Part shown: one piece after another, positions 50,170 to 59,899 of the stretch
How positions within the stretch are numbered: position 1 is the stretch's first letter
How the letters are laid out: each line of letters begins with the position of its first letter
NCBI RefSeq assembly: GCF_009870125.1
Contig: NC_046679.1
Location: 25,854,001-25,918,000, forward strand
Direction: 5' to 3'
From: Drosophila pseudoobscura
Lineage: Eukaryota; Arthropoda; Insecta; Diptera; Drosophilidae
Length of the DNA stretch: 64,000 nt
The notes under the pieces: model-generated
What the model saw: only the letters and a program-made list of their open reading frames with translations
What the model was told of the DNA's origin: nothing
Database searches by the model: none
Made by a program: the position numbers and the translations under genes

Positions 50170-50560
50170 CAGCAGGTTGTTATTGAATCCGTGCAAAAGC
50201 AATATTTAATTTTTGCCCTTCATAACTTTAACTGGGACTCGGGAAGAATCTTGTCACCCTACCGGTGACTTGGCCGTCCCATCTAGACCTACCCGTACTT
50301 TTAGGCCAATCCGTTTACCCATATGTAGGTCAAATTATGCCGAACATGAACCTTTTAGGGTTACAGGCCATAATTATAACTTCCTCTGTCCTTCCTTATC
50401 CCCTGAACTGTCCATTAGACTAATTGCATGCAATATTTATAATCACTTAAATTCAACTAACTTTTAACTTCTCTTGTTTCCTCCTTTTGTAATTAAGTAC
50501 CATTATTAGCAGATAATTCTTAATTTAATAAATAAATAAATAGATATCACTTGTTGAGCC
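50170..50560 (+). mobile_element. LINE 3' fragment (end of reverse transcriptase ORF plus A/T-rich tail)
   Basis: On the plus strand the translated remains VIESVQKQYLIFALHNFNWDSG, with a frame change, lead into ICRSNYAEHEPFRVTGHNYN and a stop at about 50,467. These align with LCRSNYSLHEPFRVLCSDYN of the LINE at 29,600-31,127, so this is a diverged relative in the opposite orientation. A tail ending in AATAAATAAATAAATAG follows. Confidence 0.65.
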
Positions 50561-50629
50561 ACAAAATCTATATTATTCATTCACCCTATTAGATCGACTA
50601 GAAATCCATCCATTCTTCCTTCTGATTTG

Positions 50630-50765
50630 TAGATCTAGTTCTGCCATGGAGGAACCGTTCAGGGTCTTATGCTTGAATCCATTCACCACATTGTATCAAC
50701 TTATTATTCTTAAATATTATATAACAATTTTATTATTATTTAATTTATATTTATTTATTATAAAA
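50630..50765 (+). mobile_element. Second short LINE 3' fragment
   Basis: A short stretch encoding EEPFRVLC, the same C-terminal box as in the two other LINE fragments, followed by an A/T-rich tail of TTATT repeats. It suggests two independent 5'-truncated insertions, or one split insertion, side by side. Confidence 0.45.
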
Positions 50766-50859
50766 TAATATTAATCATGATCCAGACTCAGCAATCTGAT
50801 AGATATGGTCATTATGTATGATTTTTCATTTTTAGTTTTCTCGAATCTGCAATATTGTG

Positions 50860-51429
50860 GATTCAACAGATTTTCGTCCTTCTTTTGCGAGGGCGGAAGG
50901 GGGTGTGGCGAAATTTTTAGACCAAACGGTCAAGGTCCGACATCACAGGAGTGTGGCTACGAAATTTGAGTGCTCTGGCTCTTGTAGGTTCTGAGATCCT
51001 TGAACTCACATTTTGCAATTGGCAAAACCGACCATGAAACCTGTGTTAGAGAGAGAAAGAGCGAGAAAGAATGAAATTGTTTTCTTGATTTTGGCTATAA
51101 TAATTATACGATCAGATTTTACACTCTAGAACATATAGTTATTCTGTACGATTCTGATTTTTCAGTTTTCTTGTATATTTGAAATTGTGGATGCCACAGA
51201 TTTTCGCTCTTTGTGGAGGCGGAAGTGGGCGGGGCAAAAGTGAAATATTCTCGTAACAGTGACATATCACAGAAATCCGGATATAAAACGTCGTTGCTCT
51301 AGCTCTTATAGTCTTTGAGCACTAGGCGCTGATAGGGACGGACAGACAGACAGGGCTCAATCGACTCGGCTATTGATGCTGATCAAGAATATATATACTT
51401 TATGAGGTCGGAAACGATTCCTTCTGGAC
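50860..51429 (+). mobile_element. DINE-1/INE-1-like element, left part, interrupted by a BEL retrotransposon
   Basis: Contains two partly repeated segments, each with GATTTTTCAGTTTTCT-, GGATGCCACAGATTTTCG- and GGAGGCGGAAGTGGGCG-like blocks, followed by the GGCGCTGATAGGGACGGAC and TATATATACTTTATGAGG blocks shared with the copy at 31,128-31,400. It stops at CTTCTGGAC, where the BEL LTR begins, and its terminal part reappears at 57,787. Confidence 0.65.
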
Positions 51430-51800
51430 TGTTCGGAGCAGAACGCAGCCGATTAGCTGCTTACCAAATAGCACCTAATTCTTGGCCCTCAGCCGCTTAT
51501 TTTGTTTGTTACTTATGTCTATGTCACTCATTTGTTTGTTAAAGCTTTGCGCTTGCTTGCCCTGCTAAACGCTCTCTGCCAGCTCGCTCTTCGCTATCTC
51601 CGCTTTGCGTCTGCCTACCGACGTCGGCCGAGCGAAGCTGCGCTTAGCGATCGGAGCGGCAATGTAAAGGGCAGGCAAGCCACACTTGCAATTTGGATGT
51701 CACGCATTAAAGAACATATCGCAATTTTATTTCTGCGCCGAGTTTTATTTAATTGAAATAATTAGTCGGCCGATTGGGGATAAAAACCATTATCTCCACA
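51430..51800 (+). repeat. 5' long terminal repeat of the BEL/Pao element
   Basis: A 371-bp repeat starting TG and ending CA, identical by eye to 57416-57786. It should contain the element's promoter and poly(A) signals. Confidence 0.93.
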
Positions 51801-52162
51801 TAAAATTTGGTGACCCCGACGTGATTTCTGAGTTGCAGTGTCAATTAATTATCATTCGCGATCGACATTCGTTAGCCTTAACAAATTTTCGGCGGTTAAG
51901 CACAATTCGGTGCTAAAACATACTCACATACACCTACATACACGCATTGCTGGCTATTAATTTCTCTGTCGCGACAATTCGGTCAGTGCAGTGCAGCGAA
52001 CTCACTAATACAAACAAGCGGAGTACAAAGCGGAATCGGACAGCTCGCACAGCCGCACCGCTAAAGGCATTAGCTGTAATCCCTTTGTTTTCGGTTCGCA
52101 CGTTTATACGTATACAGGGTGTTTTTTTCGGTCGTGCTGAGTGACTCTTTTAAAACCTCAAC

Positions 52163-55100
52163 ATGGCAGCACCTGAGCCTACCAATGTCGCGAACGCAGC
52201 AATGCCGAGTGATGTTGATTTCTACAAGCACAAGGCCGAGTCCGTCGCGCGCCAACTAAAGGCCATGGATCGCTTTCTCACCAAAGAAGAGCTTGCCGAG
52301 TTAGATGAGGCAGAACTTCAAGCTCGCTTAGAGCAAATTGAGCGAATGAATGCGGATTTCGATGCCGCTCAAACGAGCCTTGAAAGATTGGATTTCCTGC
52401 AGTTAGCCCATGATGCCCGGCTGGACTTTTCGAATGTTTACGTCAAGGTTAGGTCCAGGCTTTCGCGGGAGTTGATGGCTGCGCGCACGGTAAATGTTGC
52501 CAATTCAACAGCTCGGCATACTCTCGAGGGGAATTCGTCGTTGTTCGGCTATAGTAGTATAGGCCGTTCTCGAATGCCCGAGTTGCAGCTTCCGCGATTC
52601 GGTGGGAGCTACATGGATTGGCCAGAATTCCACTCAATGTTCTCGACAATGGTGCACAAAGACCATCGTATCCCAATCATCGAAAAATTCCAATATCTGC
52701 GTGGATGTCTAGATGGTGCTGCGCTGGATACGATTCGTTCCTTGGAACTTTCTGAGGAGAATTACGACAAGGCGTTGAATTTACTAATATTGCGATTCGA
52801 TAATAAACTGTTGCATTTTCAGGCACACGTCAAGGCTATTTTCGGGCTGCAAGGGGTGGAGAAGGGCTCGGCTATCGGCTTGCGCGCGCTCAGCGATAAA
52901 ATCAATTCGCACTTGCGTGCACTGCAGACCTTGGCGACCCCGCAGGAGATTTCCGATGGGTTGCTGATCTTCATCATAGGCACGAAATTGGACCACAAGA
53001 CCAAGGAGAAATGGGAGGAGAGCTTGCCGACGTCAGGATTGCCCAGGTGGTCAAGCATGGCCTCATTCTTGGAAGCAAGATGTCGGATGCTGGAAAATTT
53101 GGGATCGGCTATGGTAACAATTCCTAGCCAGCAGGTGGGAGAAAGTAAACCTAGCACCCTAATCACCTCCATTAACGATCATACTAGCTCAACATGCAAG
53201 TATTGCAAATCTTCTGATCACTACATATCCCGATGCCAGGCATTTCTAGATCTTCCTGTCTTTTCTCGATACAAGGAGGTGAAGAAGCGCCATTTGTGTC
53301 TAAACTGCCTCAACAAAGGCCATTCATTGCAACGCTGCAAGTCAGGGGCATGTAGAAATTGCCAAGCCAAGCATCACACTCTGCTCCACATGCAGTCGGG
53401 CGCTGACGCTGAGTTGCCGTCGCCGAGCACGGAACCGACCCAGCATGATCCTGCAAGTGCCCTAGTTGCAAGCAAATATACCAGCCCTCCCCCCTCGAGT
53501 CAGAAATCTCTGCCCAGCCAAAACGTGCTGCTAGCTACCGCAATCGTATATGTCAGGGGCCGATTTGGATCGCTTATTCCATGTCGTGCCATTTTAGATT
53601 CCGCTTCTCAGGTTAACTTTATAACATCGAGACTCGCCAATCAGCTGCAGTTAGATCCTCACCCTTCTCACGTTCAAATCGCCGGTATTGGAGAGTCAAT
53701 TCTACCATCCAGCAAGGCTGTAGACATCGTCCTGCAATCTCAAGACAAAAGCTATCACGGTTTCCTCTCTGCAATTATCACTGCCTCAATCACTGGAATG
53801 CAGCCTAACTTCGGCCTAGACGCAAAGGATTGGCCAATGCCAAATAATCTAAAACTGGCTGATCCCAATTTCGCCAAGCCCCAGCGTGTCGATCTGTTGA
53901 TAGGTGCTGGTCTGTTCTTCGAATTAATGTGCGTTGGACAGATTCGACTGTCAGACCAATTGCCAACATTGCAGAAGACGAAACTTGGCTGGATTGTGTC
54001 AGGAAGTATTAAAAACTCTGAGAAAGCCCGTGCGGCGCTAGCAGCCGTTGAAGATCCCCCTGTCATCTCCGCTTGCGAGACTAATTTGTGCGATATTGTA
54101 AGGCGTTTTTGGGAAGTCGATGGAGATTATTCGCCCTCATCAATTTCGGAGGAAGATGTTCATTGCGAACAGCATTTCGTCACAAACTGCATTCGCCTAG
54201 ATTCCGGAGCTTACTCCGTGCGTTTGCCAACCAAATTCAGTCTAGAGGAATTAGGAGAATCGTATCAACAGGCGCTACGTAGATTTCTCAATTTGGAGAG
54301 GAAGCTAGCAAAAAATGCACAGCTTAAGGAAAAATATATGGAGTTTCTCCAGGAGTATCGTGATTTAGGACACATGTCGCCAGCTTCGCGGCAGTCAGAC
54401 CTCCCGCAGTACTTCTTGCCTCACCATTGCGTCCACAAGCAGGATAGTACAACCACCAAATTACGCGTAGTGTTCGATGGATCTGCCAAAACAGCGTCTG
54501 GAGTATCACTGAATGATGCGCTAATGGCTGGACCCACCATCCAACCTAAAATTTTGATAACTCTGCTTCGTTTCCGCTTTTTTAAAGTCGCCTTGTGTGG
54601 CGATATCTGCAAAATGTACCGCTGTGTACGCGTTTCCCATCCCGATACGCACGTGCAGTGCATCCTATGGCGCAATGACCCGAAGGAGGAGATTCAGGTG
54701 TTCAAGTTGGAGACTGTTACTTACGGAACCAAACCTGCCGCTTTCTTAGCAATTCGTGCTATGCATCAATTGGCAAATGATGAAGAATTACGTTTTCCGC
54801 TTGGCGCAGATGTTGTTCGAAGAGATTTCTATGTCGATGATCTCATATCTGGAGGGGACAGCATTGATTCTGTCATCAAGATTCGTCAGCAGGTAAAGGA
54901 GCTACTTTCGAAAGGATGTTTTCCCATACGTAAATGGTGTTCCAATGAACCCGCTGCTTTGGAAGGCGTATCGGAGGCGGATCGCGAAAAGTTCCTTACC
55001 TTTCATGACGGAACTGAAGTAACCAAGGCGCTTGGTCTAGTTTGGGATCCCACCACGGACAATCTTCTGTTTAGCTTCGCTCACGTCGGAACCGCTGCAG

Positions 55101-57442
55101 GCCCAATATCGAAGCGTTCGGTCCTGTCTACACTAGCTAGGTTCTACGATCCTCTAGGGCTCATCTCTCCCATCATCACAAAAGCTAAAATATTTATGCA
55201 GTCGCTATGGAACGAAAGCCTAAAGTTGAATTGGGACGAAAGCCTGCCCCAGGATCTACATACGACTTGGATTGAGCTGACTTCGCAGTTGTCGATGGTT
55301 GAAAACTTTAAGTTTCCACGTTACGTGCTTCGGCAGCAAGCCAAATTAGAAATGCACGCGTTTTGTGATGCGAGCCAAGCAGCATATGGCGCCTGTGTAT
55401 ACATGCGTTCGGAAGCTCTTGGCATTGTGCAAAGTCATCTCTTATGCTCTAAATCCAGAGTCGCGCCCTTGAAAAGTATGACTATCCCCAAGCTTGAGCT
55501 ATCCGCTGCCCTCGTATTAGCCGAACTAGTGTCCACCATAGTTAAGGGATTATCAGTTCCATGCCAAATACATTGCTGGTCGGATTCGTCCATAGCCCTT
55601 GCCTGGATTCGAGAATCACCATTGAATTTTAATATATTTGTTTCTAATCGAGTTCAGCGGATTCAGGAGCTCACCGCTGGAATGACTTGGCATCACGTGC
55701 CCACAAAGTTGAATCCTGCCGACATCATATCACGTGGATCCACGCCCGCTGAACTAATGGATAGCAGCCTTTGGATCTCTGGACCACCATTCTTACGTCT
55801 TGCGAGCTCGGAGTGGCCTGCAGGCTTGCAATTGCCAACCGATGTACCAGAACGTCGTCATGCAGCATTGCTTGTTTCAAACGAAAGGGATGTATCGTAC
55901 GATTGCAAATTTCAAAACTCATTCGGATCCATGCAGCGCGTCTTTGCTTACATATATCGATTCTACATTCTCAAGGACAAAGGCATAGCGCGGTCGAAGG
56001 GTCAACTTACCGTAATCGACATCAAAAATGGTACGCATTTGCTCATAAGGGCAATACAGCAGCAACAATTTTCGGAAGAGATAAGGGCCCTCACCAGCAA
56101 ACAGGCCCTACCGTCAAAAAGCACGATGGCCTCACTGAATCCATTTCTGGATAGCTTTGGATTGCTGCGGGTTGGAGGCCGCCTCCAAAATGCCGAATTG
56201 GACTACGACGCGAAGCACCCGATCCTGCTTCCTAAGGGACATCCTGTCACTGTCTCTATTATTATCTTCTTTCACGAAAGGTTTCTCCACGCAGGAGCTC
56301 AAGGATTGCTCGGACTGCTTCGGCAAAAATTCTGGCCTATTGGTGGACGCAAATATGTTGCGGGAATCATTCGCAAATGTGTTAGATGTTTTCGTTTGAA
56401 GCCAGTGCTGAGGGAACATATCATGGGAAACTTGCCTGCGGATCGCGTAAGGACTAATCCAGCATTCCACACAACGGGCGTTGATTTTTGCGGACCCTTT
56501 TATCACAAATCGGAAGTCAGAAGCAGGCCTCCTATCAAATGTTACATCGCTGTTTTCGTATGCTTTAGCACCAAAGCAACTCATTTGGAAGTCGTTCGGG
56601 ATCTATCTACAGAATCCTTTCTGGCAGCATTAAGGCGTTTTATAAGTCTACGTCCCAAACCTCGAATCATTTGGTCAGACAACGCAACAAATTTTGTAGG
56701 AGCAAAAAATGAGCTTTTGGAGCTTCGTCAAATGTTCCTCAGCGATCCTCATACGTCGGCTGTGTCACATCTCTGCGTTTCTAGTGGAATCGATTGGAAA
56801 TTCATCCCCCCTCGCTCACCACATTTTGGGGGTTTGTGGGAGGCGGCTGTTAAAGCAGCTAAATATCATTTTCATCGCATCGTCGGGACCTACATTGTTA
56901 CTCTTGATGAAATTCAGACCTTGGCTTGTGAAATCTCTGCTTTGTTAAATTCCCGTCCGCTTTATGCAATTACAGAGAGTCCCGATGACCTAGATGTGCT
57001 CACGCCAAACCACTTTCTCAATGGAGCCCCGAAAGCTGCATTCGACGAGCCAGATGTGACGCATCTCCGGGTCAACCTACTTAGTCGATGGCAGCGGCTG
57101 TGTCAAATGAAGCAGGCGTTTTGGAGAAAATGGAGCACGGCGTATCTTTCGATTCTTCAGGAGCGGAGCAAGTGGCGGTCATCGTCTCCAAACATCAAGC
57201 TAGGAGCGCTAGTCATGATGAAAGAGGAAACGCTGCCACCATTAAGGTGGCCGCTTGGCCGCATTGAGAGCGTCATCCCAGGAAAAGATGGAACCATCAG
57301 GGTAGTCGTCATCCGCACTCAAAGAGGCCTTTTCAAGAGGGCCGTTGGAAAAATAGCGGTTCTGCCCCTTCAGGATGGATCTGTTGAAAGCCTTTGCCTT
57401 CCAACGGGGGGTGAATGTTCGGAGCAGAACGCAGCCGATTAG
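52163..57442 (+). CDS. BEL/Pao Gag-Pol polyprotein, intact
   Basis: 1,759 aa from ATG to TAG with no interruption. In order: a Gag region with a helical N terminus; Cys-rich zinc knuckles at about 343-409 (CKYCKSSDHYISRC, CLNCLNKGHSLQRC); an aspartic protease box at about 477 (ILDSASQVNFI); reverse transcriptase at about 750-960 with the YVDD catalytic box near 890; an RNase H-like region near 1063-1150 (FCDASQAAYG, WSDSSIALAW); an integrase with an HHCC zinc region near 1370-1410 and DDE core residues in GVDFCGPF, WSDNATNF and GGLWEAAVKAA; and a C-terminal chromodomain-free tail. All catalytic motifs are present. The last nine codons, including the stop, lie inside the 3' LTR. No envelope frame follows. 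Confidence 0.92.
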   Translation: MAAPEPTNVANAAMPSDVDFYKHKAESVARQLKAMDRFLTKEELAELDEAELQARLEQIERMNADFDAAQTSLERLDFLQLAHDARLDFSNVYVKVRSRLSRELMAARTVNVANSTARHTLEGNSSLFGYSSIGRSRMPELQLPRFGGSYMDWPEFHSMFSTMVHKDHRIPIIEKFQYLRGCLDGAALDTIRSLELSEENYDKALNLLILRFDNKLLHFQAHVKAIFGLQGVEKGSAIGLRALSDKINSHLRALQTLATPQEISDGLLIFIIGTKLDHKTKEKWEESLPTSGLPRWSSMASFLEARCRMLENLGSAMVTIPSQQVGESKPSTLITSINDHTSSTCKYCKSSDHYISRCQAFLDLPVFSRYKEVKKRHLCLNCLNKGHSLQRCKSGACRNCQAKHHTLLHMQSGADAELPSPSTEPTQHDPASALVASKYTSPPPSSQKSLPSQNVLLATAIVYVRGRFGSLIPCRAILDSASQVNFITSRLANQLQLDPHPSHVQIAGIGESILPSSKAVDIVLQSQDKSYHGFLSAIITASITGMQPNFGLDAKDWPMPNNLKLADPNFAKPQRVDLLIGAGLFFELMCVGQIRLSDQLPTLQKTKLGWIVSGSIKNSEKARAALAAVEDPPVISACETNLCDIVRRFWEVDGDYSPSSISEEDVHCEQHFVTNCIRLDSGAYSVRLPTKFSLEELGESYQQALRRFLNLERKLAKNAQLKEKYMEFLQEYRDLGHMSPASRQSDLPQYFLPHHCVHKQDSTTTKLRVVFDGSAKTASGVSLNDALMAGPTIQPKILITLLRFRFFKVALCGDICKMYRCVRVSHPDTHVQCILWRNDPKEEIQVFKLETVTYGTKPAAFLAIRAMHQLANDEELRFPLGADVVRRDFYVDDLISGGDSIDSVIKIRQQVKELLSKGCFPIRKWCSNEPAALEGVSEADREKFLTFHDGTEVTKALGLVWDPTTDNLLFSFAHVGTAAGPISKRSVLSTLARFYDPLGLISPIITKAKIFMQSLWNESLKLNWDESLPQDLHTTWIELTSQLSMVENFKFPRYVLRQQAKLEMHAFCDASQAAYGACVYMRSEALGIVQSHLLCSKSRVAPLKSMTIPKLELSAALVLAELVSTIVKGLSVPCQIHCWSDSSIALAWIRESPLNFNIFVSNRVQRIQELTAGMTWHHVPTKLNPADIISRGSTPAELMDSSLWISGPPFLRLASSEWPAGLQLPTDVPERRHAALLVSNERDVSYDCKFQNSFGSMQRVFAYIYRFYILKDKGIARSKGQLTVIDIKNGTHLLIRAIQQQQFSEEIRALTSKQALPSKSTMASLNPFLDSFGLLRVGGRLQNAELDYDAKHPILLPKGHPVTVSIIIFFHERFLHAGAQGLLGLLRQKFWPIGGRKYVAGIIRKCVRCFRLKPVLREHIMGNLPADRVRTNPAFHTTGVDFCGPFYHKSEVRSRPPIKCYIAVFVCFSTKATHLEVVRDLSTESFLAALRRFISLRPKPRIIWSDNATNFVGAKNELLELRQMFLSDPHTSAVSHLCVSSGIDWKFIPPRSPHFGGLWEAAVKAAKYHFHRIVGTYIVTLDEIQTLACEISALLNSRPLYAITESPDDLDVLTPNHFLNGAPKAAFDEPDVTHLRVNLLSRWQRLCQMKQAFWRKWSTAYLSILQERSKWRSSSPNIKLGALVMMKEETLPPLRWPLGRIESVIPGKDGTIRVVVIRTQRGLFKRAVGKIAVLPLQDGSVESLCLPTGGECSEQNAAD

Positions 57443-57786
57443 CTGCTTACCAAATAGCACCTAATTCTTGGCCCTCAGCCGCTTATTTTGTTTGTTACTT
57501 ATGTCTATGTCACTCATTTGTTTGTTAAAGCTTTGCGCTTGCTTGCCCTGCTAAACGCTCTCTGCCAGCTCGCTCTTCGCTATCTCCGCTTTGCGTCTGC
57601 CTACCGACGTCGGCCGAGCGAAGCTGCGCTTAGCGATCGGAGCGGCAATGTAAAGGGCAGGCAAGCCACACTTGCAATTTGGATGTCACGCATTAAAGAA
57701 CATATCGCAATTTTATTTCTGCGCCGAGTTTTATTTAATTGAAATAATTAGTCGGCCGATTGGGGATAAAAACCATTATCTCCACA
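57416..57786 (+). repeat. 3' long terminal repeat of the BEL/Pao element
   Basis: A 371-bp repeat matching the 5' LTR. The polyprotein stop codon lies about 25 nt inside it. Confidence 0.93.
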
Positions 57787-57845
57787 CATCCACTTTTACC
57801 ACAAATCTAATATACCCCAATACTAATTTGAGTATCGGGTATAAA
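57787..57845 (+). mobile_element. DINE-1/INE-1-like element, right part
   Basis: Starts CATCCACTTTTACC and ends in CTAATATACCCC and GAGTATCGGGTATAAAA, which is the terminal part of the element interrupted at 51429. Compare 31,320-31,395, where the two halves are joined. Confidence 0.65.
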
Positions 57846-57981
57846 AATGGAACAACGACGATGTTTGATTGTTAATTCTTGCGCTCCGTCTATCCTCCGT
57901 CTATTTCCTTTTCCGTCCGTTGAAATTTTATTGGCAATTTTGTAAGCTTTAATAAAACAATTCATATAAGTAAAATAAACG

Positions 57982-58164
57982 TTAGTTTTTGGACTCCCTT
58001 AAAAATTGCATCAGCTCTGTTTGGAAGTTGTTTTGGCATTGGCTGCTAGCAATTTGCTGGAGTATATCACGCAGCCGCAGTTGGATCTGTCCCGGTTGAA
58101 TTGTTTCGGGTCCCCCGCAAATCCGCAGTACTATTCGCCAAATGTTTATGGCGGGATTTCCCAT
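57982..58164 (-). CDS. Possible 60-aa small protein gene, divergent from MED21
   Basis: A minus-strand frame from an ATG at 58164 to TAA. Composition is unlike the random frames nearby: a mostly helical sequence (IWRIVLRICGG, QLRLRDILQQIASS, ELMQFLRESKN) without simple repeats. Upstream, at 58188, a perfect-looking acceptor (ten T, then AG) would end a 5' UTR intron, and a minus-strand AATAAA lies about 50 nt past the stop near 57,930. It lies 740 bp from the MED21 start and points the other way, as in a shared promoter. I do not recognise the family. It could be the last coding exon of a longer gene, although a TAA directly before the ATG argues that translation starts there. Confidence 0.45.
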   Translation of the reverse strand: MGNPAINIWRIVLRICGGPETIQPGQIQLRLRDILQQIASSQCQNNFQTELMQFLRESKN

Positions 58165-58904
58165 TTATGCAGTCCACATCGACTATTGCTAAAAAAAAAG
58201 ATATGTTTACTTATTATGTACCATTAATTTCTAGTCTCTCCATTTTGTACTGTGTCTGTTGTATTTCTTTGTTTAGTCTTCAACGATTTAAAATTCCAAT
58301 AACGATTTGAAATATGTTTAGGCGCGAACTATTTTTTTATTGCCATTCATTGCTTTTTAGGGTTGCAGTTGAAAACCATCGGCTAAACATCGCATAGAAA
58401 CGTGCGATTTAGAAACATCCCAGACCGTCAGACCACTAACCATACAGTATACTTTTAGGGTTAGTGGTCAGACCAAATACTTTATTGGATTTTCTTGTTT
58501 TCTTGCCACCACGTCTAACTCATACACCTTGCAATTTTTTTACTTTTTATAGTTTTTTCTAGTATTTTTCAGTATATATTAAGACGCGTTATGGACTCAC
58601 CCACTTGCCCAATGTAAAAACCGTGTGAAATACCTTTTAGAGGCATGTCCATGGGGCTTATATGAGAGATATAAAGCTAGTTATATTCCACGGAATATCC
58701 AAAACGAGGAATGTGATGCAATTTGAATACAAATAATTCGTCAGTATATTTTTGGTATATTTTGTAATTTGTGACGTAGTTTAGGTATATTTTGGAGGGT
58801 GAGACCGTATATTTTAACGATACATCCGAGGTCACACTGCTGCCATTGTTTTTCCTAAAATATATAAACAACAATAACTTTTAGAAGTTGCAACATACGC
58901 AACG
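58165..58904. promoter_or_regulatory. Probable divergent promoter region of MED21 and the small ORF
   Basis: 740 bp between the small minus-strand ORF and the MED21 start codon. It should hold the MED21 promoter and short 5' UTR and, if the small ORF is real, its 5' exon and intron. No TATA box is convincing. A short repeated block (CATTCCAGACC/GGTTAGTGGTCAGACC-like) lies near 58,415-58,475. Promoter function is inferred only from position. Confidence 0.4.
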
Positions 58905-59400
58905 ATGGCAGACAGGCTAACGCAGCTACAGGATACCGTAAACCAAGTAAGCTTTATAGTTTAGTTGTCCCATTTGTATTTATTAATGTATTTATTTGTA
59001 CGTTCAGCAAGCCGAGCATTTTTGCAACGCCATAGGTGTAATCCAACAGACATCTTATCCCAGTAAATTTGGAAATTTCGACCGCACAGGGTCACAAACG
59101 CCGAACCCAAGTCAGCCCCAGGAGGACTATGCTCAGCTATTCGCACAGCTAATTGCACGATGCGCCAAAGATATTGACACATTGATTGAGTCGTTGCCAA
59201 ATGAAGACAGCTCGATTGAACTCCAAAACTCAAGTCTCAAGAGGCTAGAAATGGAAAATCAAGAGACCGCTCTTGACCTTGAGAAAGTGGTTCAAAAAGG
59301 AGAGCTTTTGCTTGAGAAAATTCAGTCTGCTCTGGAGAACATTGCTCAAGCTCAACTTGATATGCAAATAACACTCAAGTCCAGTAATAAAAATATTTGA
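58905..59400 (+). CDS. MED21: Mediator complex subunit 21
   Basis: Two exons, 58905-58946 and 59008-59400, joined by a 61-nt intron (donor GTAAGC, acceptor CGTTCAG), give 144 aa, close to the family's usual 140-145. The protein starts [25 protein letters not shown] with the conserved N-terminal pattern of MED21, then has an acidic middle (AKDIDTLIESLPNEDSS) and a long C-terminal coiled coil (EKVVQKGELLLEKIQSALE). MED21 pairs with MED7 in the middle module of Mediator and is needed for RNA polymerase II transcription. It is convergent with Set1, whose stop lies 500 bp downstream. A poly(A) signal AATAAA lies at about 59658-59663. Confidence 0.95.
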
Positions 59401-59899
59401 AGATCATATTTGCTTTGCATATGCGTTTAATTTATTCACATAACAGCATAACACCTTGAATGCATTTCGCTTGTAAACTGTATACATAGTCACAAATGTA
59501 TCTGTATGTACGGATACTAATGATGACGAGCATCGGCGATGTATTTACATTGCAGGACTTAACGTATTTCTTAGTTTATGGCTTAGTAAAATATAAATTG
59601 ATTTATTTTTGCAACATTTTAGCGAAAGAAAACTCACCACAGGAAAATGAAAATATAAATAAAAACTAAGCCGACATCTACAAGTTAGGTCAAGCTATAA
59701 TTAATTTGTAGTTCTTTAAAATCTGTATCTGCAGTTACTTCTAAATGTCTACTTTGTAGGTAGATTAAGCAAATAAGTTATGTTTATATGTACATACATA
59801 TACATCTACTTCGGATATTGAATATCAACCTAATTTACATGTGTGAATAGAACAACCCAACATAGACTCTTCTGAAGCCTAAAATTATGTATGTCATCT
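59401..59899. other. Convergent intergenic space between MED21 and Set1
   Basis: 499 bp shared by the two 3' UTRs. A plus-strand AATAAA near 59,660 (MED21) lies beyond a TTTATT near 59,604 that would be the Set1 signal on the minus strand, so the two transcripts may overlap at their 3' ends. No gene seen. Confidence 0.5.

Larger units (their letters stand above)
47654..50859. other. Upstream region of the AA15 gene with LINE tails
   Basis: About 3.2 kb. It probably contains the noncoding first exon and promoter of the AA15 gene. The open frames at 47,928-48,233, 48,396-48,728 and 49,181-49,534 have no recognisable domain, lack supportive splice context and are not annotated. LINE tail fragments occupy about 50,170-50,560 and 50,630-50,765. 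Confidence 0.45.
51430..57786 (+). mobile_element. Full-length BEL/Pao-type LTR retrotransposon
   Basis: A 6,357-bp element bounded by direct 371-bp repeats (51430-51800 and 57416-57786) that start TGTTCGG and end CTCCACA. By eye the two LTRs are identical, and one uninterrupted 1,759-codon polyprotein frame lies between them. A primer-binding-site-like sequence, TGGTGACCCCGACGTGAT, starts at 51808, and a purine-rich tract, ACGGGGGGTGAA, directly precedes the 3' LTR. Domain order and the lack of an envelope frame fit BEL/Pao elements, related in style to ninja/BEL/Max of flies. The identical LTRs and intact frame imply very recent insertion. It lies inside a DINE-1-like element; no target-site duplication is visible at its ends. 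Confidence 0.92.

Noticed and set aside
51502..51756. An 84-codon frame repeated exactly at 57488-57742
   Set aside because: It lies within the LTRs; the exact repetition reflects the LTR pair, not a gene.
52163..57442. Endogenous retrovirus with an envelope
   Set aside because: The frame ends inside the 3' LTR and there is no room for an envelope gene; the domain arrangement fits an envelope-less BEL/Pao element.
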